The translations under genes were made by a program, and so were the position numbers. Below the pieces are notes generated by a model. It searched no databases. It was not told the DNA's origin and saw nothing but the letters and a program-made list of their open reading frames with translations. A stretch of DNA of 64,000 nt from Cryptomeria japonica (lineage: Eukaryota; Streptophyta; Pinopsida; Cupressales; Cupressaceae): positions 105,780,296-105,844,295 of the forward strand of contig NC_081412.1 of assembly GCF_030272615.1 (NCBI RefSeq), given 5' to 3'. This document shows positions 34,454 through 45,776 of this stretch, piece after piece. Every line of letters begins with the position of its first letter. Position 1 is the first letter of the stretch.

Positions 34454-35942
34454 TCATGTGCCTCTACCATGTATTATTATTGGAATCCATACCACCTCAA
34501 AGTCGATACGACTTTTGATAGGTTTGTCCTCCTTTTTCTTGTGCTTGTCATACACTTCACTGAAAGTCATCGGTTCTCCCTTAAGGTCGATACAGTTTTC
34601 AATTTCTTTGTCCTCCAACATTTTCTTGAGCTTGTCATAAACCTCATTGAAAGCCTTGGATTCTGCTTCAATGTTGTGAGGCCATGACAGTAAGAGAAAA
34701 ACGAATTTCCCCTCAAGGTCTTTGGTTTCCACCTGAGCCGTGCTAGTGATCAGGAAGTTGATTTCCTTTGTGAGCAACAAAGCTTGAAGCAATTTTGTAT
34801 TGGACTTCTCATTATCCTTGATATTACCCTCAGAAAGTTCCTTCAAATGGAGGTACTGTGTTTCTGGGACATCCCTGGTCATGGCCTTTAAACTGTCTTT
34901 TGTTATGCTTGTCCAGTCTGAAAAGGATTTCAATTCTCCATTGCCCTTAACTTCACTAGAGATCATAACATGATCGAAAGACTGATCCATGCCCAAAAGC
35001 TTTTCAAAGAACACTTCAGCTTCATAGTTATCACCACTGCAAAAACGATACTTTCCGACCAGTTCCGTTGCCAGTGAACTACAAAATTTGCCAATATAAA
35101 TTACCTGCATGCTATTGGATGTTGCTTGGAGATCAGCTAGTACTCTGATCAGCACTTGCCGGTCTTCCTCCTAATAATTCTTGTCAAATATAATAACTAC
35201 AGTACTCCCTACCTCAAGATCAGATGGATAGAAAACTCCTCCACTGACATCCATAAAATACCATTTGTTGTTGAAGAAATCCAAGGTTCCCTGCTCTATC
35301 TCCTTGTCAATCCGCGACTTGTGAGACGTAGAAGGAGGTAAAGAAAAAGGCACGATACGAGGCCCTCCTATTGAAGCTGTGAAGTGAAAAACTTTGTTCT
35401 CACTCTTCATTTGATTCCATGTATTCTGCAGATTTGGGCTGTCATAAATGTCCACGAATGTCAGGCTCTGTATATTACTAAGACTTCTTAACCAGTTTCC
35501 TTTCAGTACTTTACAGTTTAAAATGATCAATTCTTTTAACGCTGGGAGCCGGCTCAATCGAATAGATGCCTCATCCAATTTGTCACATGAACTCAGATTT
35601 AACTTTTCTAGATGCTGGAGTTTGTGCATTTGCTTTGGCAGGCCTAGAAGGCTTCTACAACCGCTCAAGTTAAGGCTTTTTAGAATAGATAGTTCCATGA
35701 AAATATTATCTGGTAGCAAGATCAGGCCGATGCAATCCATTAAAATAAGCTCTTCCACATGAGTTTTGATGTGCCTGATGAATCCTTCTGGTATTTCTGC
35801 TATTGTGGAGCACCAACTCAAGGACACAGTCTTCTGCATCAAAGGGTTTTGTCCTACATTTTTTTGGAAGATCTTTTAGTCGCTTGCATGACTCAACATT
35901 AAGCTTCTCAAGAGCTAATCCTTGGTACTCTTCAGGCATCTT
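34454..35942 (-). pseudogene. C-terminal NLR-like fragment: LRR plus SEO-like domain
   Basis: The minus strand encodes leucine-rich repeats of plant immune-receptor type (LKSLNLSGCRSLLGLP, LEKLNLSSC, LKELIILNC; about 35940-35420). A linker follows, then a region ending in FVFLLLSW and DFEVVWIPII (about 34700-34470). That end resembles the thioredoxin-like C-terminal domain of sieve element occlusion proteins. The LRR frame shifts near 35850. A single TAG at 35171-35173 interrupts an otherwise continuous frame between the two halves, and the last stop is the TGA at 34454. No TIR or NB-ARC domain lies upstream, so this is a 5'-truncated pseudogene. The SEO assignment comes from motif memory and is tentative. 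Confidence 0.6.
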
Positions 35943-36440
35943 TGGCTAATGAATTCCAGTCCAGTACATCCCTTTGAGGAACTCGACCAATCACTTTTAC
36001 TGCATATATATGATTCCACATTTTGAATACATGTCTATGAAAGCAGTTGCAACTGTGAATTGCATGTGTTTGGAAACTTCGAAAGCTTTCTCAACATCTC
36101 CATTTTTAACGATCCCTACAATTATTACCTTCGGTGAGATGATATCTTTGTGAGATACCTGGTCAAATATTTACATGCCTTAATGTATGTCCATACTCTG
36201 TTCTCGAAGTTTACGTTTTACGCAGGCAAGAAGGATAGTGGTCAAGATCATAGTTTTTAGCTTTACACCTATTCGAGAACACCCATTCTGTATAGACAGT
36301 GAGAATATTTGCACGGTTTACTTGAAATTTTCTAGAACCTTTTTCAACAAATATATTTCATTTAATGCATGAGATGACATCTCTTTTGAGGCAGCTATCA
36401 AACAATTCTAGTGCGCTGTCACTGGGTAACCTGGAAAAAC
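35943..36440 (-). pseudogene. PPR protein fragment
   Basis: Degenerate pentatricopeptide repeats of the PLS type, which in plants bind organellar RNA. Reading the minus strand: ALELFDSCLKRDVIS (about 36420), IFDQVSHKDIIS (about 36165), IVKNGDVEKAF (about 36110), TAFIDMYSKCGII (about 36040) and RVPQRDVLDWNSL (about 35965). Each block keeps PPR spacing but the frames are broken by stops and frameshifts. It runs straight into the LRR fragment on the same strand. Confidence 0.65.
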
Positions 36441-36467
36441 TCGTTCATGATCAACATTAGATGATAC

Positions 36468-36553
36468 GGTAGCAGCAATGTCATAAGCTTCAGCTGCCTC
36501 TTACTCTGTGTCAAATCTTCCAAGATACAAACTCTTATTCCCTGTGATCATTT
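36468..36553 (-). pseudogene. AP2-domain scrap (AINTEGUMENTA type)
   Basis: About 28 codons read NKSLYLGRFDTE, a stop, then EAAEAYDIAA. This is the linker and second part of an AP2 DNA-binding domain as in ANT/AP2 transcription factors. No flanking exons were recognised. It probably is a captured or duplicated exon. Confidence 0.6.
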
Positions 36554-38705
36554 TGCCTCACACCCTAAGATGGCATCTCTTTGAAACACTATGTCAAGCA
36601 GTTGCATATCACATTGATTGTTAGTTATCAAAAGGTAGTTATAATAACTAACTACTTCCTCGGCTTCTTTTGGAAACTGAAACAACTAGATAAAGATAAA
36701 ATGTTCCCCTTTTGATGACTTATGTTTCTTAGACACAACACCGACCTTCTTTCATTTGAGACCTTCAAATCCATTTTATTGCATATTTTTAATGTTCCTA
36801 AGTCAGTTATAATAACTAACTTGTGTTTTGGCTACTTTATTGCTAACACAAACTTGTCGATGGTAATTTTGACTGTTGACGACAATTGCAACTGACACTA
36901 AAAACTATAATGGTTTCGCCATGAAAGCAATTTTTCAAAAGTTGACCAAGGCGTCTAATTTGTTATTTAGACAATTTTGACAACAAGGCTGAAAGGGTCA
37001 ACACTAACTTGATCAAGGTGGTGCACGATTGATTTGGGAGCTCTCGTTCTGACCCTCACTAACACAAAAAATTAAAATCTGACGAGTTTGAAATTAGGTG
37101 TAACAATTTCAAAGAAATAACTATATTGGGCAGAAGAAATTTGACTATCCTTTGAATGGAGAATGCACACCAAGGTGACATGCATCCCTATCCATGCCTA
37201 AAATATACTTATCCAGAAATATTATTGAGGCTTCTTTCAAAAACAAAGGCTTTAACTTAGCTAAAATAGGAATATTATTTCTATTAATGACTCAAGATCA
37301 TCAATCCAACATATAGATCTTTTTTCTATAGTTTTAGGTGCTCTCATGGTATCTTTGAAAATGGAGATATGATCCAAAAAATAATTGGCTTGTAGGCTAG
37401 AAGCCAAAATTGCAAAAATGAAACACAGTTCCAACAAACTTATGATCTTTGAATGGTGACCTCAATGGATGCCCACTAAAGTTTAGAGGGTTTAGTTTTC
37501 TTCTTCAGAGCCTCAAAGACTCTATCCAAGTAAATAATTTCTTTGATAGAGAAATTATGTAAACTTTGCACCACAACCATATTTGAAACTCAAGTTATAC
37601 AAGCAACAAAAGAATAGCTTTGACCTTTATGACACTTGGTTCTTGACCCAAACATTGAAAAGGGGTCTAGGACCTCTCTTTTTATTCTCAAGAAGATTTT
37701 TGAGTTGGCTCCTAGAGAGCACTATGTTATTGGCAAGGAATGAGGAGAGGAGTCCTAGCTAGACTAGTTGCTCAATGTGCCCCTTCATTTTTCTTAACCA
37801 CATACTCCAAAGAATTCATATTGGCCTTGCACTTTAAAGTGGACTTGTTGTATCTTTAAAATTAATTTAGCTTTGCTGCTACCACACTACTACCTACATC
37901 CTTTTTTTCACTCATACTACATGTAAGGTCTACTTTGAGGTGTTGTATAGCTTTTGCACTAATAATTATGAATCTAGAGCTTCCAAGGACATCATAAAGG
38001 AGAGGGTTTGATCAATCTTGGTTCTCACCTTTATACTCAAATATTGGGAGTTTTAGATGAATTTGAGCATGAGCTTGAAATTGGAAGCCACTTCTTTGAT
38101 TTTCTCTTAGAATAAGATGTGTACCTCTTGAATCATATGAATAATATTAGAGACGTGTGATATTTGAGCTAATTCTCCCTTGAGGAAGGTATTCTATTGG
38201 CCTTTTGATTATAGATCCTTTTGTAATTGTTGTTGTAATTTCATAGATTCAAAGAGGCTCTTATGAATCTAGGTGAACTCATTTATTATTTCTTGCAATT
38301 TTTTACTTTTTTTAGCCTTGTCCTTCTTCAATGTAATGACTAGGGCTTGAACATCCGCTAATTTAGTCTTAAAAAAAATTCTTTGTCTCTAATCCAATTA
38401 GAGCATTTCCTTGGTTACATACCCTTGAATGTGTGTGATCAACCTACTAATTTCTACATCCTTGTCTCTTTTTTTCATTATCAATAGATCAATGGTGCCC
38501 TTAACAAGTACTAGCTCTTGTTCTCTTTTCCCTAGTCATTAGTTATCCTTCATAAAGTCTATCATGACATTTTTTTTTCTTCCACCAATTCAACTTTATC
38601 TTTCAAACTATTATGACCAAAATTCAAGTCACCAACATGAATGGATTATTCTTTAGGCCTCATCTACTCATATGGCTTGATCATGGTCAACATCACGTTG
38701 ATAAA
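36554..38705. other. No intact gene; possible decayed coiled-coil frame on minus strand
   Basis: At about 38620-38330 the minus strand reads as charged, Lys/Glu-rich helix-like sequence with stops, for example GKREQELVLVKGT and KKRDKDVEISRL. It may be a degraded coiled-coil protein. Elsewhere nothing was recognised. Confidence 0.35.
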
Positions 38706-38710
38706 TCATT

Positions 38711-39022
38711 TGTTAGGACCCGGACGCAACTGAGAGGGGGGGAGTGAATCAGTTGTCTATTAATATCAACCCAAATATAACTTTATCAAACTTGATGCAT
38801 AATACTGGTAAACCAAACTTAATGTCGGTTGGCAATTTAACAGTTAATAACAATATTGGTGAAGCTTGATGCATGAAATAAAAAGAGAAATAACATCCAC
38901 AACACATAACATAAATATTTGTACGTGGAAACCCTATAAGGGGAAAAATAGTGATGGGAAACCTTACCCACAATCAGATGATACTACTGCAGATAGTATG
39001 TGTGTACAAATGGGGTCTACAC
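38711..39022 (-). repeat. 3' LTR of element D, distal part
   Basis: The 312 bases match the inner end of D's other LTR (51087 onward). The matching sequence breaks off at TACAC and resumes at 45777, which marks where C inserted. Confidence 0.92.
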
Positions 39023-40091
39023 TGTTGGTATTTTGGTATGGTTTTGTCATTGATGTCAACACCTACTAAAACACTAGCACTTTGGAGATCCAACAACATT
39101 CACCGGCAAGCAAGTAACTATTGCATAGTTACTGGTATATGGTTCATTGGCAGGATATAATGATCACCGACACTTGGAATGATATGGAAGACACTTCGTA
39201 ATATCAAAGACATCATGTGGACATCTTATCTTAATGAATTAATCATTGGTATATTCATATTTGCATATTTTCTTTTACCAACAAATAGGCACAGGGTTAT
39301 CCAGGGTTACACCAATAGGTTTATCTTTTCTAGATCAGCATGGCACGCTATGGAGATGATTAATTATTTTTGTAAATGCATTAAGCCAACATGTTCAATC
39401 GGTTATTGCATCGGATATTATATTGTTTGTAAAATGGTTTTTATTGTAATATCTTGTAGAACCGACCTACTAAAATTGGTCTTAGGTTATGGTATAAATG
39501 TAAGATCTTATTTGTAAGATCAAGTGTGGAATGCAAAAAAGAATTGTGTGAAGGTATATGTGAGATTAAGCAGTGCAATACACACAGACATCATTTGAAG
39601 GTGAAGCTAGGTTTTTGTGGAAGCATATCAGCATTACACCGATATTGAATCCAACATATGAAGATGCTATTTTTGTGCTATACATTCTTATTGGATTTAA
39701 CCATCCAACTGTAGTTAGTGTGACTCCCATTTTGTGATTGAGCAGTGAGCTCTAGGTTGTTGGCCTTTCTGCATGTGTAGACCCCATTTGTGTACACTTA
39801 CTATCTACAGTAGTATCATCTGATTGTGGGTAAGGTTTCCCATCGTGGTTTTTCCCCTTACAGGGTTTCCACGTACAAATATTGGTGTTATGTGTTGTGG
39901 ATGACTTTGTGTTTATGTTTCATGCATTAATCTTTATCAGTATAGCAATTAACTGTTAAAACTATCTCCCAACATACTTAACTAGTTTACTGGTATTGAG
40001 CATTAAGTTGGTTAAGTTGTTTTTGGTTTGAATTTATTTGACAACTGATTCACCCCCCCCCCCCCTTCTTAGTTGTCTCCGGGACCTAACA
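39023..40091 (+). repeat. 5' LTR of element C
   Basis: 1069 bp from TGTTGGTATT to CCTAACA. Contains TTTTTCCCC...GGGTTTCC near 39850-39871 and a C-run near 40052-40064. Confidence 0.95.
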
Positions 40092-40092
40092 A

Positions 40093-40104
40093 TTGGTATC
40101 AGAG
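40093..40104 (+). other. Primer-binding site of element C
   Basis: TTGGTATCAGAGC-type sequence directly after the LTR, the initiator-Met tRNA match of plant copia elements. Confidence 0.9.
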
Positions 40105-40147
40105 CTTAGTCCTCTTTTGCAGAAGTTTAACAATTTGAGGAGATCCA

Positions 40148-40528
40148 ATGTCTACTAACTATTTCAGGAAGGACAGTCCTAAACTTGATGGAACCAACTA
40201 TGGCATATGCAAAATGAGAATGGAGACACATCTAAATTTCATTAGAAAAGACATCTAGGAAGTTACAAAGAATGGTTATACTACTGCTGTACTAGGTCAG
40301 CCCAGTCCAGCTAACTTGACAAAAGATGAGGAAAATGATTGCAAAGAAAGAGAAGCATTTTTGAGTGCATTATTAAATCAACAAATCATGGGACTATCAG
40401 ATAGGTCTACTACTAAAGCTATTTGGGATCATTTGGAAACACTGAATGAAGGAGATTCCACAGTCAAAATTGCAAAACTTGAAAGCTTCCGGGTTAGGTA
40501 TGAACATCTGAAAAATGGAAGAAGATGA
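40148..40528 (+). pseudogene. gag: Gag N-terminal frame of element C
   Basis: Capsid part of the polyprotein. ATG 40148 gives MSTNYFRKDSPKLDGTN, close to D's MATNYFRKDNSKLDETN. An in-frame TAG at 40256 sits where D has Trp. The same frame then runs to TGA 40526-40528. Its last 14 bases overlap the ATG of the next frame, an arrangement also found in D. Inactive unless the stop is suppressed. Confidence 0.85.
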
Positions 40529-42263
40529 AAGGATTTCTGCTTTTATGGAAAGAGTAAATGAAATTGTTTTGGGTATTAAATGTTGTGGAGGAACCTTAAG
40601 TGAGGATGAAATTATTTTAAATTTTTTAAAAGGATTGCCACCGGCATATAAAATGAAGGTTACTGCTATAAATGAGTTGAGAACAATGCCTAACACATCA
40701 GTTACTACGGATACATTGATTGGGAAACTTTCAGCTTTTGAAATTGAAGAATTTGGTCTTGTTGCTACTATAAAGATAGATTTAGCCTTTAAAGCATCAA
40801 CATCATCTGCTCCATCATTTGACAAATCTGATTGGAAAGCCTTTTATGCAAGAGAACTTGAAGAAAGCAGGAAAGAAAATGAAGAACTTGAAGAACTTGA
40901 AGCACTGTTTGCAAGGAAAATGCCTAAAGGTCCAGTTGGAAGTAAGTATGAAGGTAAAGCACCCTTTAAATGTTTTAACTGCAATAAGACTGGTCATATG
41001 GCTTCAAGATGCCCTGATAGACATGCTAGACTAAGAGAAGAAGCTAGAAGAACATACAAGCCTAATCCTGAATATCAGAGATACAGATTTAAGAAGAATA
41101 AAGACAAATCTTGTTACGTTGCTGATGAAGGTGTGACTAATGATTCTGATGAGGATCCAGCAGACAATGGATGGGTTTTTGTTGCTATAACAGAAGATCA
41201 AATGACACCTACTGCTCAACCGATAGAACAAGCCCTAGAAGCTAAAGTTGAAGCAAAGGATGAATGGATCATTGACTCAGGATGCTCACATCATATGATA
41301 GGAGAAAAAGGTAAATTCTTGAACTTTCAAGAATACAATGGAGGTTTAGTAAGATTTGGAGATGACAAAGCTTGTTCAATCAAAGGTAAGGGTACAATAT
41401 CTTTTGATGGTAAGCATTACACTGACAATGTTTACTATGTTGAAGGATTAAAGCATAATCTTTTAAGTGTTGGTCAATTAGTTGAGAAAGGATTTCAGTT
41501 ACAATTTAAAAATGGAAAATGCAAAATCATGAATAGACCTGGTTTGGAAATTGCAATCGGTAATCAAACAAGAGGTAATATCTTTCATTTGAATAATAGT
41601 GAAAAGACATGCTTGATTGCACATATAGATGAAAGTTGGTTATGGCATAAGAGACTCTGTCATGTAAACTTTGATTGCATGGTAAAGATCAGTACTACTA
41701 AGGTAGTTAGAGACTTACCTAAAATTGTCAAACCTCAGAATACAATGTGTAAGGAATGTCAATTTGGAAAACAAGTTAGAGCTAGTTTCAAAAGTATTCT
41801 AGAAAAATCCAATAATGCTCTTGATTTGATTCACACTGATTTATGTGGTCCAGCTAGAACTAAAAGCTTACAAGGTGATAGATATTTCATGCTAATCATT
41901 GATGACTATTCTAGAATGTGTTGGGTTACTTTTCTCAAAGAAAAATCAGAAGCACTTGGAAAGTTCAAACTGTTCAAAGCAATGGTTGAAAATGAAACCG
42001 ATAAGAAAATCAAATGCTTAAGATCAGATCAAGGAGGAGAATTCACATCTAAGGAATTTAATACATTATGTGAAGTGAATGGAATTAGAAGACAGCTATC
42101 AGCACCTCGGACACCACAACAGAATGGAGTTGTTGAAAGGAAAAATAGAACTATCTTGGATGCAGCAAGAAGTATGTTATTAGAAGCAAATTTACCATGT
42201 GTATTGGAGAGAAGCAGTCAGTACAATGGTCTATACATTCAACAAAGTTCACATCAAAGGTGA
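40515..42263 (+). CDS. pol: Gag end, zinc knuckle, protease and integrase of element C
   Basis: 582 codons without a stop. The end of gag is followed by a CCHC zinc knuckle starting at residue 153 (CFNCNKTGHMASRC), an aspartic protease with D254-S255-G256 (WIIDSGCSHHM), the integrase zinc region (CKECQFGKQV), then the catalytic triad D442, D505 and E541, which is a D-D-35-E spacing. Protease would cut the polyprotein and integrase would insert the cDNA in the nucleus. It breaks by frameshift at about 42200, before the integrase C-terminus and RT. All visible catalytic residues are intact, so decay here is mild. Confidence 0.9.
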   Translation: MEEDERISAFMERVNEIVLGIKCCGGTLSEDEIILNFLKGLPPAYKMKVTAINELRTMPNTSVTTDTLIGKLSAFEIEEFGLVATIKIDLAFKASTSSAPSFDKSDWKAFYARELEESRKENEELEELEALFARKMPKGPVGSKYEGKAPFKCFNCNKTGHMASRCPDRHARLREEARRTYKPNPEYQRYRFKKNKDKSCYVADEGVTNDSDEDPADNGWVFVAITEDQMTPTAQPIEQALEAKVEAKDEWIIDSGCSHHMIGEKGKFLNFQEYNGGLVRFGDDKACSIKGKGTISFDGKHYTDNVYYVEGLKHNLLSVGQLVEKGFQLQFKNGKCKIMNRPGLEIAIGNQTRGNIFHLNNSEKTCLIAHIDESWLWHKRLCHVNFDCMVKISTTKVVRDLPKIVKPQNTMCKECQFGKQVRASFKSILEKSNNALDLIHTDLCGPARTKSLQGDRYFMLIIDDYSRMCWVTFLKEKSEALGKFKLFKAMVENETDKKIKCLRSDQGGEFTSKEFNTLCEVNGIRRQLSAPRTPQQNGVVERKNRTILDAARSMLLEANLPCVLERSSQYNGLYIQQSSHQR

Positions 42264-44300
42264 AACCGGTAAGACCCCTCATGAACTATGATTTGGTAAT
42301 ACTCCTACTCTTAAGTATTTTATAATTTTTGGAAGTAAATGTTATATCAGAAGAGATGAGTATATTGGAAAATTTGATCCTAGAAGTGATTAGGAATATT
42401 TCTTGGTTATTCATCTAAGAGAAAGGCATATAGATGTTTTAACAAGAGATTGCAGAAAATTGTTGAGAGTACAAATGTAAAGATTGATGAACAATTCAGA
42501 GGAACTTCAAGGTATATAGACTCTGAACCGACAACATAAATTGTGACAAATGAACCTACACTAAATCCACCAGTATAGAATGAAGATCCATTTACCCCGG
42601 TACCATCTGAGGATTCCATAGTAATTGAAGAACAATAGAAAACAAAGACACCCCAGTATGTAAGATTGAATCATTCTGAAGATCAGATAATTGGAAACAA
42701 ATTTAAAGGAGTTATGACAAGAGGAAGATTAGCAAATGAAGAGGTATGTCTTATTTCTGAAATTGAACCATCATCTATTAATGAGACATGTGAAGATAAA
42801 TTTTGGATTAAAGCTATGGAAGAAGAGTTAGAACAAATTGAGAAAAATAACACTTGGACATTAGTCCCCTGACCTAAAGATAAAAATGTAATTGGAACCA
42901 AATGGGTATTTAGAAACAAACTTAATGAAGATGGTAAGGTTGTTAGAAATAAAGCAAGACTAGTGTGTAAGGGATATTCTCAAAAGGAAGGAGTTGATTA
43001 CAATGAAACCTTTGCATCGGTAGCTAGAATTGAGGCAGTTAGATTAATCTTGGCTTTTGTAGCACACAAGAACTACAAAGTTTATCAAATGGATATTAAA
43101 TGTGCATTTTTTAATGGAGATCTTGAAGAGGAAGTCTATATTGAACAACCTGATGGATTTTCTTTGACAGATGGCAATGATATGGTTTGCAGGTTAAGAA
43201 AAGCTCTGTATGGATTAAAACAAGCTCCAAGTGCTTGGTATGCAAGATTGGATAAGTATCTTTTAAAGATTGGTTTTACTAAAGGAAATGCAGATAGCAA
43301 TTTATATTACAAAATAACTAATGATGACATCTTGATTATAGAAGTATTTGTTGATGATATAATCTTTGGAGGAGAAGATGGATTATGTAAAGAATTTCTA
43401 TTAAAATGCGGCAAGAATTTGAAATGTCTATGATTGGAGAAATAAAATTCTTTTTAGGATTGCAGATTTCACAGACTGACAAAGGTATATTCTTGAGTCA
43501 ATCCAAATACTTGAAAGAGTTACTAAAGAAATTTGGGATGGATAACTCTAAACCGGTAAGCACACCTATGACTACAAATGACAAATTATCTCAAAGGGGT
43601 GAATCTACACCTGTTAATCCAACTAGATACAAATTTATGATAGGAGGTTTACTATACTTGACACAAACCAAACCTGATATTATGAATGAAGTATGTATTG
43701 TTTCAAGATTTCAAAGTAATCCTAGAGAAAATCATGAATCAGTAGTAAAAGGATTTTTTGGTACTTACAAGGCACTATAAATCTTGGATTATGGTATCCT
43801 AGAGATGAAAACTTTGAATTATGTGCATACATAGATACAAATTGGGCAGGAGATGTGGATGATAGAAAAAACACCACCGGTGGAGCATTCTTTCTTGGAA
43901 ATAGACTAGTTTCTTGGTTGAGTAAGAAACAAAGTTGTACATCTTTATCAATAGCAGAATCAGAATATGTTGCAACAACAACTAACTGTACACAGGTACT
44001 ATGGCTTAAGAAAATGTTGAAAGACATAAAGGTAAAATGCAAGGAACCTATTACTATATATTGTGATAACACTACAGCAATTGATATATCTAAGAATCCA
44101 GTACTACATTCTAAAACAAAACATGTTTCTATCAAACTAAATTTTCTAAGGGAAAAAGTTGAAGAAAAGGAGATAAAACTGGTTTATGTGAATACTAAAG
44201 AATAGCTTGCAGATATCTTTACAAAACCTTTGGCCAAGGAGACTTTTGAATATCTCAGAGATCAGCTTGGAGTCATACCACCACTAGTAGAGACTTAGAC
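42264..44300 (+). pseudogene. pol: Integrase tail, RT and RNase H of element C
   Basis: Continues the polyprotein through several frames. RT spans about 42900-43560, with [14 protein letters not shown] and the active-site variant [11 protein letters not shown] (about 43347-43379). RNase H follows, with YCDNTTAID at about 44059. In-frame stops lie at 42289 (TGA), 42576, 42636 and 44203 (TAG) and 42870 (TGA), and frameshifts near 42390, 43405 and 43765. D has sense codons at several of these places. No complete RT can be made. Confidence 0.88.
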
Positions 44301-44708
44301 AGTTGATGATTGTCATCAACCGACAGAATTAACAGACAAATATTTTACTCTGGTCTTTGATGAGTAAGCTACTTCTCAGGGGGAGTAGTTGGTATATTGA
44401 ATTGATTGGTATTTTGTATATGAACTTAGTTTTGTTGTAACTTTGGCATTTGATGTCAAAGGGGGAGAGATATCTATGAAAAATACATTATCTTTTGAGG
44501 AGAGATTGGTATTGAAAAACTTTGGATAACACATGTTGCTCCCAGGGAGAGAGATTGTTCTTTGGGAGAGACTATTACTCTCTGTATGTATTTTGATTTT
44601 TGGTTATGATCTTTTCGGAGATTGTTGGTTTTTGGTATTTGGCATTTCTGTTTTAGCACTTTGATGGTTTTTCCATCTTGTGTTGCCATCAATGCAAAAA
44701 GGGGAGAT
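44301..44708 (+). other. 3' untranslated region and polypurine tract of element C
   Basis: Noncoding; contains CAGGGGGAGTAG (about 44379), AAAGGGGGAGAG (about 44460) and a final AAAAAGGGGAGAT just before the LTR. The repeated purine tracts also occur in D and A. Confidence 0.85.
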
Positions 44709-45771
44709 TGTTGGTATTTTGGTATGGTTTTGTCATTGATGTCAACACCTACTAAAACACTAGCACTTTGGAGATCCAGCAACATTCACTGACAAGCAAG
44801 TAACTATTGCACAGTTACTGGTATATGGTCCACTGGTAGGATATAATGATCACCACCACTTGGAATGATATGGAAGACACTTGGTAATATCAAAGACATC
44901 GTGTGGACATCTTATCTTAATGAATTAATCATTGGTATATTCATATTTGCATATTTGCTTTTACAGGCAAATAGTTCCAAGGTTATCCAGGGTTACACTG
45001 GCAGGTTTATCTTTTCTAGATCAACATGGCATGGTATGGAGATGATTAATTATTGGTGTAAATGCATTAAGCCGACATGTTTAATTGGTTATTGCATCAG
45101 ATATTATATTGTTTGTAAAATGTTTTTTATTGTAATATCTTGTAGAGTCGACCTACTAAAATTGGTCTTAGGTTATGGTATAAATGTAAGATCTTATTTG
45201 TAAGATCAAGTGTGTAATGCGAAAAAGAATTGTGTGAAGGTATATGCGAGATTAAGTAGTGCAATACACACAGACTTCATTTGAAGGTGAAGCTAGGTTT
45301 TTGTGGAAGCATATTAGCATTACACAGGTACTGAATCCAGCATATGAAGATGCTATTTTTGTGCAGTACATTCTTATTGGATTTAACCATCTAATTGTAG
45401 TCAGTGTGACTCCCAATTTTTGATTGAGCAGTGAGCTCTAAGGCTGTTGGCCTTTTTGCATGTGCAGACCCCATTTGTGTACTCTTACTATCTGTAGTAG
45501 TATCATCTGATTGTGGGTAAGGTTTCCCACCATGGTTTTTCCCCTTATAGGGTTTCCATGTACAAATATTGGTGTTATGTGTTGTGGATGACTTTGTGTT
45601 TATGTTTCATGCATTAATCTTTACCGATATAGCAATTAACTGTTAAAACTATCTATCGACATACTTAACTATTTTACCGATAATAAGCATTAAGTTGGTT
45701 AAGTTGTTTTTGGTTTGAATTTATTTGACAATTGATTCACCCCCCCTCTCAGTTGTCTCTGGGACCTAACA
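44709..45771 (+). repeat. 3' LTR of element C
   Basis: 1063 bp, TGTTGG to CTAACA, followed by TACAC. Confidence 0.95.
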
Positions 45772-45776
45772 TACAC

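Larger units (their letters stand above)
39023..45771 (+). mobile_element. Ty1/copia element C, nested in element D
   Basis: Complete element of 6749 bp: 5' LTR 39023-40091, primer site, gag-pol, purine tract and 3' LTR 44709-45771. It is flanked by TACAC (39018-39022 and 45772-45776), and the empty site is visible in D's other LTR. LTRs differ by about 5-6% over the parts compared by eye. The coding region has stops and frameshifts, so it is inactive. Confidence 0.95.

Noticed and set aside
39179-39517. 112-codon frame also present at 44865-45203
   Set aside because: Both are inside the LTRs of element C; duplication follows from the LTR pair and no domain is seen.
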